Below are positions 1 to 5,482 of a stretch of DNA of 16,684 bases, one piece after another; within the stretch, counting starts at the first letter, position 1; every line of letters begins with the position of its first letter. The stretch comes from Suilimivivens sp963650485. Its GTDB lineage: Bacteria; Bacillota; Clostridia; Lachnospirales; Lachnospiraceae. The DNA is taken from the NCBI GenBank assembly GCA_963650485.1, contig CAVJLN010000057.1:1-16684 (forward strand), read 5' to 3'. A program made the position numbers and the translations under genes. The notes beneath the pieces are model-generated. The model was not told the origin of the DNA and did not search any database. It saw only the letters and a list, made by a program, of their open reading frames with translations.

Positions 1-165
1 TCCATTTCGGCACGGATCCGTGAACAGGATGTCTGTGTGCGGAGAGTGGAGCATCCGGATGCTTATGCTTCATATGCACTCATATGGAAGAAAAATCATA
101 CGCCTTCACACGTGGCGGAAGAGTTTATTTCTTTTATTCAATCACTTGGGCAATATGCTTCTTGA
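1..165 (+). CDS. LysR-family transcriptional regulator, C-terminal fragment (partial)
   Basis: Frame 1 is open from the first base to a TGA at 163-165 and gives 54 residues. The segment VEHPDAYASYALIWKKN followed by SHVAEEFISFIQSLG has the look of the last strand and helix of a LysR effector-binding domain: an aromatic 'Y-x-L-x-W-K-K-N' strand, then a Ser and a final 'EEFISFIQ' helix. The gene starts outside the window, so the DNA-binding domain is not visible. The last 32 nt overlap the end of the convergent DtxR-family gene. The family call is inference from the C-terminal pattern only; another periplasmic-binding-protein-like fold is possible. Confidence 0.65.
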   Translation, partial: SISARIREQDVCVRRVEHPDAYASYALIWKKNHTPSHVAEEFISFIQSLGQYAS

Positions 166-505
166 TGGCATCGAAGCTTTCCTGACTGATGACGTGTTCC
201 ATCTGACAGGCATCCTCGGCAGCCACGGCAGGATCCACACCAAGAGCAGTCAGCCATTTCGTCAGACACTGATGACGGTCGTAGATCATCTCGGCGATCT
301 GACGGCCGGATGGAGTCAGGGTGATGAAGCCTTCTTTGGACATTTCAATATGGTTACGTTCCCGCAGGTTCTTCATGGCAACACTGATACTGGATTTCTT
401 GTAACCTAACTCCTCAACAATATCAATAGACCGTACCACAGGTTTCTGCTTGCTTAAAATTAATATCGTTTCCAGATAATCTTCTGATGATTGGTTGTTG
501 TGCAT
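134..505 (-). CDS. DtxR/IdeR-type metal-dependent transcriptional repressor
   Basis: A 123-residue regulator with an N-terminal winged helix (about residues 5-65, recognition region around KKSSISVAMKNLRERN) and a metal-binding dimerisation domain (about 70-123). There is no C-terminal SH3-like domain, so the protein has the short MntR-like length. Candidate metal ligands are Asp9, Glu12, His78, Cys100, Glu103 and His104. The DACQMEHVIS segment has Cys where manganese-type MntR has Glu (E99), as in iron-type DtxR (Cys102-Glu105-His106). It therefore probably binds Fe(II) and represses the divergent feo operon when iron is plentiful. The start at 505 is chosen because GGGAGG lies just upstream of that ATG; an in-frame ATG eight codons earlier would put this ribosome site inside the gene. 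Function as the feo repressor is inferred from position, ligands and operator-like repeats. Confidence 0.88.
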   Translation of the reverse strand: MHNNQSSEDYLETILILSKQKPVVRSIDIVEELGYKKSSISVAMKNLRERNHIEMSKEGFITLTPSGRQIAEMIYDRHQCLTKWLTALGVDPAVAAEDACQMEHVISQESFDAIKKHIAQVIE

Positions 506-528
506 TTGTTCCTCCCGTTCATTTCCCA

Positions 529-558
529 CTTATATGATAACTATTCAGAACCATGCAA
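529..558 (-). promoter_or_regulatory. possible promoter of the DtxR-family gene
   Basis: On the - strand TTGCAT (plus 553-558) and TATAAG (plus 529-534) are separated by 18 bp, a few bases upstream of the ribosome site of the repressor gene. The -35 match is weak (3 of 6). It lies inside the MITE-like element, so the element may have supplied part of this promoter. Low confidence. Confidence 0.3.
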
Positions 559-679
559 AATTGCTTTCTGCAAATGCCTGCATTCAGGCAGAAGAACAAT
601 TGCATATAATGAAGTTGCTGCATGAGCAAAACATAAGCTGTGAAACAGCGGTTTTACAAATGTAGTTCTGAATAATTAC
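537..679 (+). mobile_element. MITE-like structured element, copy 1
   Basis: A 143-bp non-coding element bounded by inverted ends: 537-551 reads ATAACTATTCAGAAC and the complement of 665-679 reads GTAATTATTCAGAAC (13 of 15 identical). Internal hairpins are GCCTG-CATT-CAGGC (576-589) and GCTGT-GAA-ACAGC (637-649). The reverse complement of 5281-5434 is clearly homologous over the ends, the CCATGCAAA stretch, the CATT-loop hairpin, CATGAG and CGGTTTTAC. No clear target duplication is seen at this copy, which suggests an older insertion. It contains no ORF of interest and lies between the repressor gene and the feo promoter. Confidence 0.75.
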
Positions 680-765
680 GTGATTTGATACTTGTTTATC
701 AGTATACACCAACTTTGGATTTCTTGCATCCTTGAATTGAAAAGAAAGTTGATAAATTTTCCTAT

Positions 766-783
766 TTAGTTATTGACAACTAA
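766..783. promoter_or_regulatory. candidate repressor operator over the feo -35 box
   Basis: Perfect inverted repeat TTAGTT-N6-AACTAA whose centre is the -35 box TTGACA. The TTAG...CTAA ends resemble the outer parts of DtxR/IdeR operators. Assignment to the divergent DtxR-family repressor is inference from position. Confidence 0.5.
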
Positions 784-801
784 TAAACGTTAGCATATAC
801 T
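773..801 (+). promoter_or_regulatory. feo operon promoter
   Basis: TTGACA (773-778) and TATACT (796-801) are separated by exactly 17 bp, a near-consensus housekeeping promoter about 70 bp upstream of the first feoA start. Both boxes are covered by inverted repeats, so the promoter is probably strong but repressed in iron-replete cells. Confidence 0.85.
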
Positions 802-804
802 AAC
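789..804. promoter_or_regulatory. candidate repressor operator over the feo -10 box
   Basis: Inverted repeat GTTAG-N6-CTAAC that contains most of the -10 hexamer TATACT. Together with the TTAGTT/AACTAA repeat over the -35 box it forms a two-site arrangement across the promoter. It shares TTAG...CTAA arms with classic DtxR-type sites; binding is inferred. Confidence 0.55.
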
Positions 805-872
805 CATGAAATAAATGAAAATGACTCTCAATTACAAATGAGGAGAAACCGAATCAAAGGAGAAAGAAGGTA

Positions 873-1091
873 ATGAGTATGCCACTATCTATGGTAAAAG
901 AAGGCGAAATCAATACAATCTGTAAGGTCGGCGGCAAAGAAGAAACCAGAAAATTTCTTGAGAATCTTGGTTTTGTATCCGGCGGAGAGGTAACAGTAGT
1001 ATCCCAGATTGACGGTAATATTATTGTTAATGTCAAGGGTTCCCGTGTTGCAATCGGAAGGGATATGGCGAATAAGGTTATGGTGATGTGA
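873..1091 (+). CDS. feoA: FeoA-family ferrous iron transport protein A (first copy)
   Basis: A 72-residue small SH3-like FeoA protein. The family pattern is clear: a Met-rich start and EGE, then a glycine (KVGGKEETRKFLENLGF) leading to a GxV turn (SGGEVTVVSQ), and a closing strand with the conserved alanine/arginine segment (GSRVAIGRDMANKVMV). FeoA proteins are cytosolic partners or regulators of the FeoB Fe(II) channel. It is the first gene of the feo operon and is followed by a second feoA. The start is either 873 or the ATG at 879: AAGGAG at 857-862 favours the first, GAAGG at 866-870 the second. Two diverged FeoA proteins ahead of one FeoB are common in clostridia. Confidence 0.9.
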   Translation: MSMPLSMVKEGEINTICKVGGKEETRKFLENLGFVSGGEVTVVSQIDGNIIVNVKGSRVAIGRDMANKVMVM

Positions 1092-1163
1092 GTACCCATT
1101 CGATCGTCATGATAGGGATTGAATCACATCATATTATAAAATGTTGCAGAAAGAAGGAAAGAG

Positions 1164-1385
1164 ATGAAAACATTAAAAGAAGTTGCCTGTGGGCAGACAG
1201 TCAAAGTGGCAAAATTAAATGGTGAAGGTCCTGTAAAAAGAAGAATTATGGACATGGGAATCACAAAGGGCGTTGAAGTATACGTACGTAAAGTAGCGCC
1301 TTTGGGAGATCCGATTGAAGTAACGGTCCGGGGTTATGAGTTATCCCTGCGTAAAGCCGATGCAGAAATGATCGAAGTTCAATAA
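1164..1385 (+). CDS. feoA: FeoA-family ferrous iron transport protein A (second copy)
   Basis: A 73-residue FeoA domain with the classic segments: a start that leads into GQTVKVAKLNGEGPVKRRIMDMGITKGVEV, where the arginine-rich helix and 'MDMGI-x-KG' turn are typical, then VAPLGDPIEVTVRGYELSLRKADAEMI, the usual closing strands. It matches the family consensus better than the first copy and is only distantly similar to it, so the two are not a recent duplication. Ribosome site AGAAGGAAAGAG directly precedes the ATG. It probably acts with FeoB, whose gene begins 38 nt downstream. Confidence 0.95.
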   Translation: MKTLKEVACGQTVKVAKLNGEGPVKRRIMDMGITKGVEVYVRKVAPLGDPIEVTVRGYELSLRKADAEMIEVQ

Positions 1386-1423
1386 TACAAATAATATAGA
1401 GCAAACAGAAAGGAAGTAAAATT

Positions 1424-3583
1424 ATGAAAATTGCATTAGCAGGTAATCCGAACTGTGGAAAGACCACGTTATTTAATGCATTGACAGGCTCTAACCAGTT
1501 CGTGGGAAACTGGCCGGGAGTTACCGTAGAGAAAAAGGAAGGAAAGCTGAAAGGCCATAAGGATGTTATCATCATGGATCTTCCGGGTATTTATTCCCTT
1601 TCTCCTTATACCTTAGAGGAGGTTGTTGCCAGAAATTATCTGATTGCAGAGCGTCCGGACGCCATCCTGAATATTGTGGATGGTACAAACATAGAACGTA
1701 ACCTGTATCTGTCCACGCAGTTAATGGAGCTTGGTATTCCGGTTGTTATGGCTGTCAACATGATGGATCTGGTAAACAAGAGTGGTGACAAGATCAATCT
1801 TGATAAATTAAAAGAGAAGATGGGCTGTGCGGCCGTTGTTGAAATCTCTGCATTAAAGGGTACCGGTATCCAGAAGGCAGCAGAAGCAGCAGTTGTTGCA
1901 GCAAATGTTGGAACTGCTACCAAGGTACATAAGTTCAATACCAAAGTTGAAAATGTACTGGAATCCATCGAAGCAAAACTTGGCAGTGACGTTCCGGAGG
2001 AACAGAAGAGATTCTTCGCAATTAAACTGTTAGAGCGTGATGATAAGATCGCACAGCAGATGAAGAAGGTTCCGGATGTATCCGCAGAAATTGCTTCCAT
2101 CGAAAAGGAAATGGATGATGATACCGAAAGTATTATCACTAACGAAAGATATATTTATATTTCTTCTGTTATTAAAGAGTGTTACACAAAGAAGAGCAAA
2201 ACGCAGTTGACGGTATCGGATAAGATTGACCGTGTGGTTACCAACCGTATCGCTGCATTACCGATTTTCGCAGTAGTAATGTTCTTAGTATATTATGTAT
2301 CTGTAACAACCGTTGGTGCGTTCTTAACAGACTGGACCAATGATACTCTGTTTGGTGAATGGATTGTTCCGGGTGCACAGAGCCTGTTTGAAAGCATTGG
2401 CTGTGCAGACTGGCTGACAGGACTTATCGTTGACGGTATTATCTCCGGTGTTGGCGCCGTACTTGGATTCGTACCTCAGATGCTGGTACTGTTCCTGTTC
2501 TTGGCATTTTTAGAGTCCTGCGGATATATGGCCCGTGTCGCATTCATTATGGACCGTATCTTCCGTAAGTTTGGCCTTTCCGGAAAGAGCTTTATCCCGA
2601 TGCTGATTGGCTCCGGCTGTGGTGTTCCGGGTGTTATGGCTTCCCGTACCATCGAAAACGACAGAGACCGTAAGATGACGATTATGACCACTACATTTGT
2701 TCCCTGTGGAGCAAAGCTTCCGATCATTGCCCTGATCGCAGGTGCATTCTTCGACAATGCAGGCTGGGTTTCATGGAGTGCATACTTCGTAGGTGTTGCA
2801 GCAATTATCTGTTCCGGTATTATTTTAAAGAAAACAAAGATGTTCGCAGGCGATCCTGCACCGTTCGTTATGGAGCTTCCTGCATATCACTGGCCTACCG
2901 TTGGCAATGTATTAAGAAGTGTATGGGAAAGAGGCTGGTCCTTTATCAAGAAGGCAGGTACCATCATCCTTCTTTCTACCATCATTCTCTGGTTCTTAAT
3001 GAGCTTTGGATGGACAGACGGTGGCTTTGGAATGTTAGAGGCTGAACAGTTAAATGAAAGTATCCTGGCTAAGATTGGTAGTGCCATTGCATGGATCTTC
3101 ATTCCGCTCGGATGGACACAGGCCGGCGAAGGCTGGAAGATGGCAGTTGCCGCAGTCAGTGGTCTGATTGCAAAGGAAAACGTTGTAGCAACCTTCGGTC
3201 TGCTCTTTGGTTTCTCAGAAGTTGCAGAAGATGGTGCAGAAATCTGGGGAAGTCTGGCACAGGTTATGACACCGATCGCAGCATACGGCTTCCTGGTATT
3301 CAACCTTCTGTGTGCTCCTTGTTTCGCAGCTATGGGTGCAATCAAGCGTGAAATGAACAATGCAAAGTGGTTCTGGTTTGCGATCGGATATCAGTGTGGT
3401 CTGGCATATGTGGTTTCCCTGTGCATCTATCAGATTGGCACCTTATTTACAACAGGTGCATTTGGACTTGGAACCGTTGTTGCCCTCTTACTTGTAGCCG
3501 GATTCATCTATCTGCTGGTTCGCCCTTACAAGGAGAGCACAACCTTAAAGACTTCTGATAAAGAGCTTGCAAAGCTGAAATAA
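1424..3583 (+). CDS. feoB: FeoB ferrous iron transporter
   Basis: A 719-residue FeoB, the G-protein-coupled Fe(II) uptake permease of the cytoplasmic membrane. The N-terminal G domain shows G1 GNPNCGKTT (residues 7-15), G3 DLPGIYSLSPY (about 52-62) and G4 NMMD (about 111-114). A helical guanine-dissociation-inhibitor-like region follows to about residue 265. The C-terminal half is a polytopic membrane domain with the two Gate regions and the conserved Cys motif SGCGVPGVMASR, and a second Cys pair in NLLCAPCFAAMGAIKRE. Length agrees with clostridial FeoB. The ribosome site is AGAAAGGAAG. It is co-transcribed with the two feoA genes and the following Cys-rich peptide, and is presumably regulated by iron through the upstream operators. 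Confidence 0.98.
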   Translation: MKIALAGNPNCGKTTLFNALTGSNQFVGNWPGVTVEKKEGKLKGHKDVIIMDLPGIYSLSPYTLEEVVARNYLIAERPDAILNIVDGTNIERNLYLSTQLMELGIPVVMAVNMMDLVNKSGDKINLDKLKEKMGCAAVVEISALKGTGIQKAAEAAVVAANVGTATKVHKFNTKVENVLESIEAKLGSDVPEEQKRFFAIKLLERDDKIAQQMKKVPDVSAEIASIEKEMDDDTESIITNERYIYISSVIKECYTKKSKTQLTVSDKIDRVVTNRIAALPIFAVVMFLVYYVSVTTVGAFLTDWTNDTLFGEWIVPGAQSLFESIGCADWLTGLIVDGIISGVGAVLGFVPQMLVLFLFLAFLESCGYMARVAFIMDRIFRKFGLSGKSFIPMLIGSGCGVPGVMASRTIENDRDRKMTIMTTTFVPCGAKLPIIALIAGAFFDNAGWVSWSAYFVGVAAIICSGIILKKTKMFAGDPAPFVMELPAYHWPTVGNVLRSVWERGWSFIKKAGTIILLSTIILWFLMSFGWTDGGFGMLEAEQLNESILAKIGSAIAWIFIPLGWTQAGEGWKMAVAAVSGLIAKENVVATFGLLFGFSEVAEDGAEIWGSLAQVMTPIAAYGFLVFNLLCAPCFAAMGAIKREMNNAKWFWFAIGYQCGLAYVVSLCIYQIGTLFTTGAFGLGTVVALLLVAGFIYLLVRPYKESTTLKTSDKELAKLK

Positions 3584-3625
3584 GTATCAGATAATAAAGC
3601 AAAGCAATAGTTAAGGAGGATGACT

Positions 3626-3778
3626 ATGGGAACAGCAATCGTACTTCTTGTGTTATGTGCCATTGTTGGTGCAATTATTTACAAGATGGTTAAGGATAAA
3701 CGAAGTGGGAAATCCTCATGTGGTGGCAACTGTGCCGGATGCGGCATGGCCTGTCATCAGTCAAAAGAGACGAAATAA
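3626..3778 (+). CDS. FeoB-associated Cys-rich membrane protein
   Basis: A 50-residue peptide with an N-terminal transmembrane helix (about residues 3-19, AIVLLVLCAIVGAIIY), a basic stretch (KMVKDKRSGK) and a Cys-rich tail with CGGNCAGCGMACH. This is the pattern of the FeoB-associated Cys-rich family, found next to feoB in Firmicutes. A strong AAGGAGG (3613-3619) fits the ATG at 3626. The stop is followed by an intrinsic terminator, so this is the last gene of the feo operon. The role is not established for this family; Fe(II) handling at the inner pore face of FeoB is a reasonable inference. Confidence 0.93.
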   Translation: MGTAIVLLVLCAIVGAIIYKMVKDKRSGKSSCGGNCAGCGMACHQSKETK

Positions 3779-3785
3779 TACTGAG

Positions 3786-3814
3786 AAGAGGCTGCCTTGT
3801 GGCAGCCTCTTTTT
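3786..3814 (+). terminator. intrinsic terminator of the feo operon
   Basis: Stem AGAGGCTGCC / GGCAGCCTCT with a TTGT loop and a run of T directly after it; an extra A-T pair can extend the stem to 11 bp. It lies just after the stop of the Cys-rich peptide gene. Confidence 0.95.
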
Positions 3815-3849
3815 ATCCGGGTTCTTTGCGGATGAGATGGATTGCATGG

Positions 3850-3878
3850 TTTACAATTTGAAGAATCTGGGGTATAAT
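3850..3878 (+). promoter_or_regulatory. promoter of the SEC-C protein gene
   Basis: TTTACA (3850-3855) and TATAAT (3873-3878) with a 17-bp spacer, downstream of the feo terminator and 75 bp upstream of the next start codon. Confidence 0.8.
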
Positions 3879-3952
3879 ACAGAAGCGTGAGTGATTCACG
3901 AAATTTATAAGAATTACTGTCTGGACTGTCAGACAATCAGGAGGAATTAACA

Positions 3953-4459
3953 ATGGCATTACTTAAAACCTGGCGTGATATGGCTTATTCAGCTACTGCA
4001 AATAAGGGAGATCTGCAGAGACTCTGGGCGGATTATTTTCAGAAAGAAAAGGACATTTATGCACAGCTTTTAAAGAACCCGGATGAAGTGGTTAAGGGAA
4101 CCGTAAAAGAACTGGCTGAGAAGTACGGTGTGGACATTATGACCATGACCGGATTTTTAGATGGAATTAATGACAGCTTGAAGGAGCAGAACCCCATCGA
4201 GGAGATGGAAGAGGACACAGAAGTAAACCTTGGCTTTGACAAGGAACTGCTTTACAGGAACATGGTAGCTGCACAGGCAGAATGGTTATATGAACTTCCG
4301 GAATGGGAAGATATTTTCGATGAAGCGACCCGAAAGGAGCTTTACCGCATCCAGAAGCTTTCTACAACTGTTGTAAAGCCGGAGAAGATCTATCCTAACG
4401 ACCCCTGCCCGTGCGGAAGTGGTAAGAAGTATAAAAAGTGTTGCGGAAAGAAAGCATAA
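3953..4459 (+). CDS. SEC-C motif protein of unknown function
   Basis: A 168-residue soluble protein ending in a SEC-C zinc-binding motif, PNDPCPCGSGKKYKKCCGKK, with Cys152, Cys154, Cys163 and Cys164 as ligands. This motif is best known from the C-terminus of SecA, where it binds zinc and SecB or ribosomes, but it also occurs on many unrelated proteins. The first about 145 residues are mainly helical and acidic (for instance PIEEMEEDTE) and show no SecA ATPase motifs, so this is not a SecA fragment. AGGAGG precedes the ATG. It is transcribed from its own promoter and is followed by the promoter of the T-box transcript. I do not recognise a specific function. Confidence 0.9.
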   Translation: MALLKTWRDMAYSATANKGDLQRLWADYFQKEKDIYAQLLKNPDEVVKGTVKELAEKYGVDIMTMTGFLDGINDSLKEQNPIEEMEEDTEVNLGFDKELLYRNMVAAQAEWLYELPEWEDIFDEATRKELYRIQKLSTTVVKPEKIYPNDPCPCGSGKKYKKCCGKKA

Positions 4460-4496
4460 ATAAAAGCATAAAATATAAGAAAACTTCAAAAGATAC

Positions 4497-4525
4497 TTTA
4501 CAAATCCGGTAATTCGGAATAAGAT
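4497..4525 (+). promoter_or_regulatory. promoter of the T-box / thrS transcript
   Basis: TTTACA (4497-4502) and TAAGAT (4520-4525) with a 17-bp spacer. It lies shortly upstream of stem I of the T-box, at the spacing expected for a T-box leader start. Confidence 0.65.
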
Positions 4526-4570
4526 AAAGCATATCAGAAGTGAATGAAGAAGAAAACGTTGAAGAGACGA

Positions 4571-4791
4571 GTACATTGTGGAAGGTAACAGAGAGAGACA
4601 TCGGTTAGCCGTGCTGGAAATGTCTTTGCGGGAAGCAATGGAAAACTACCTCAGAGTGACCCCAATCCGGTCCGTATCATCTACGTTACAGATGTTGAGT
4701 GGCTTTCGTAAGTCGTTATGGCGCAGAGAGCAAGCAGGGTGGAACCGCGTATGATACGTCCCATGCATTCTAGTAATGCATGGGACTTTTT
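4571..4791 (+). ncRNA. T-box riboswitch, threonine-specific
   Basis: The diagnostic T-box sequence AGGGTGGAACCGCG is at 4736-4749, followed by a terminator. Stem I can be followed: lower helix AGGT (4583-4586) with ACCT (4648-4651), the AGAGAGA region at 4590-4596, helix GACAT (4597-4601) with ATGTC (4620-4624) enclosing the apical region, and a small hairpin TTGC/GCAA just before the specifier. Aligning GAAA-NNN-ACCTCAGAGT with other leaders places the specifier at ACT (4645-4647), a threonine codon, in agreement with thrS downstream. Uncharged tRNA-Thr should stabilise the antiterminator and allow transcription to continue. Stem II elements appear short or missing. Confidence 0.95.
4758..4791 (+). 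terminator. T-box-controlled terminator
   Basis: Twelve-base-pair stem GTCCCATGCATT / AATGCATGGGAC with a CTAGT loop and TTTTT at 4787-4791. It directly follows the T-box sequence and competes with the antiterminator. Confidence 0.95.
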
Positions 4792-4984
4792 ATGTAGAGC
4801 ACTTAGCGAAAGCAAGCTGAAAGTGCAGCTTGAGCTTAGTGCGAACGATACCTGTGCACTTAATGAGGACGAGCTGAAAGCGAAGCACGAATTTAGTGCA
4901 GCAGGTATATGTAGAATACTTAGCGAAAGCAAGCTGAAAGTGCAGCTTGAGCTTAGTGCAGCAGGTATATGTAGAGCATTTAGT
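4792..4984 (+). repeat. tandem ~60-bp imperfect repeats (three and a half units)
   Basis: Units begin near 4792, 4852, 4909 and 4969. Units 1 and 3 are nearly identical over 57-60 bp (ATGTAGAxxxCTTAGCGAAAGC, then AAGCTG-N6-CAGCTT, then GAGCTTAGTGC); unit 2 is diverged and unit 4 is cut short by the ribosome site of the next gene. Each full unit can fold: inner stem AAGCTG/CAGCTT and outer arms CACTTAGC/GCTTAGTG with one mismatch. The 60-bp period keeps one reading frame open, but that frame lacks a ribosome site and begins inside the T-box, so it is not taken as a gene. A related copy lies after thrS at 7498-7540. Confidence 0.85.
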
Positions 4985-5006
4985 GAAAATAAAGGAGGAT
5001 CAATCT

Positions 5007-5234
5007 ATGAAAGAAAGAATCGAAAAGGTAAAAGAATTCTTAGCAGACAGCACCACCATATCAAACCGTGAACTGGTTCTTGCCATTGCGGTAGGTGTTT
5101 TGGGAGGTATGGTATTCGGCTTACTGACTTCCCCGAGAAAGTTTGTTACGATCGGAAGCCATAACGGAAACAACAGCCCATGTGATAACGGCTTTGACTG
5201 GGAAGACATCGAAGACGATGAGGACGAAGAGTAA
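5007..5234 (+). CDS. small single-pass membrane protein with acidic tail, unknown function
   Basis: A 75-residue protein: a short basic amphipathic N-terminus (KERIEKVKEFLADST), one glycine-rich transmembrane helix at about residues 23-42 (ELVLAIAVGVLGGMVFGLLT), and a hydrophilic tail ending in DWEDIEDDEDEE. AAAGGAGG at 4991-4998 is a very strong ribosome site for the ATG at 5007, which rules out the in-frame ATG 20 codons upstream inside the repeats. It lies between the T-box terminator and thrS on the same strand, so its expression should depend on tRNA-Thr charging unless there is another promoter. The tail following SPRK suggests a YtxH-like small envelope protein, but the similarity is weak and I do not assign a family. 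Confidence 0.8.
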   Translation: MKERIEKVKEFLADSTTISNRELVLAIAVGVLGGMVFGLLTSPRKFVTIGSHNGNNSPCDNGFDWEDIEDDEDEE

Positions 5235-5280
5235 TTTCACAGAGGAAGCGTGAAGCGTTCACTCTATAAGTAAAAAAGAA

Positions 5281-5434
5281 GTAACTATTCAGAACCCCAT
5301 TCGTAAAACCGTTGCTAACGCAACGTAGTTTATCTCATGTGGTTACTTCGCCATATAAATCATGGCATATGTCCGCTTGAATGCAAGCATTCATCGTCCA
5401 TACGGCCATAATTTGCATGGCTTTGAATAGTTAC
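5281..5434 (-). mobile_element. MITE-like structured element, copy 2 (inverted)
   Basis: A 154-bp element with inverted ends: left GTAACTATTCAGAACC and, on the complement, right GTAACTATTCAAAGCC (14 of 16 identical). It is flanked by the direct repeat AAAAAGAA (5273-5280 and 5435-5442), which looks like an 8-bp target duplication. On the - strand it aligns end to end with the element at 537-679. Internal hairpins are GCTTG-AATG-CAAGC (5375-5388 on the + strand) and CGTTGC-TAAC-GCAACG (5310-5325). Both differ from copy 1 by changes on the two sides of the stem that keep pairing. It sits in the thrS leader, downstream of the T-box. Confidence 0.8.
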
Positions 5435-5482
5435 AAAAAGAATATTGGTTAACATAACACAACAACCAGAAAGGATACAAAC

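Noticed and set aside
2887..3360. 157-codon - strand frame opposite feoB
   Set aside because: It is antisense to a highly conserved FeoB membrane region and has no recognisable protein features; a shadow frame.
3648..3890. 80-codon frame over the end of the feo operon
   Set aside because: It runs through the intrinsic terminator and is out of frame with the clear 50-residue FeoB-associated peptide at 3626-3778.
3953..4459. SecA fragment because of the SEC-C motif
   Set aside because: The upstream 145 residues have no SecA helicase or preprotein-binding motifs, and the gene has its own promoter and ribosome site.
4718..5071. 117-codon open frame with 20-residue repeats across the T-box terminator and tandem repeats
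   Set aside because: It starts inside the T-box antiterminator, has no ribosome site, and is open because the DNA repeat unit is a multiple of three. The in-frame-independent small gene at 5007 has a strong ribosome site and uses another frame.
5235..5482. A separate promoter directly upstream of thrS
   Set aside because: No pair of -35/-10 boxes with acceptable spacing could be placed between the element end and the thrS ribosome site.
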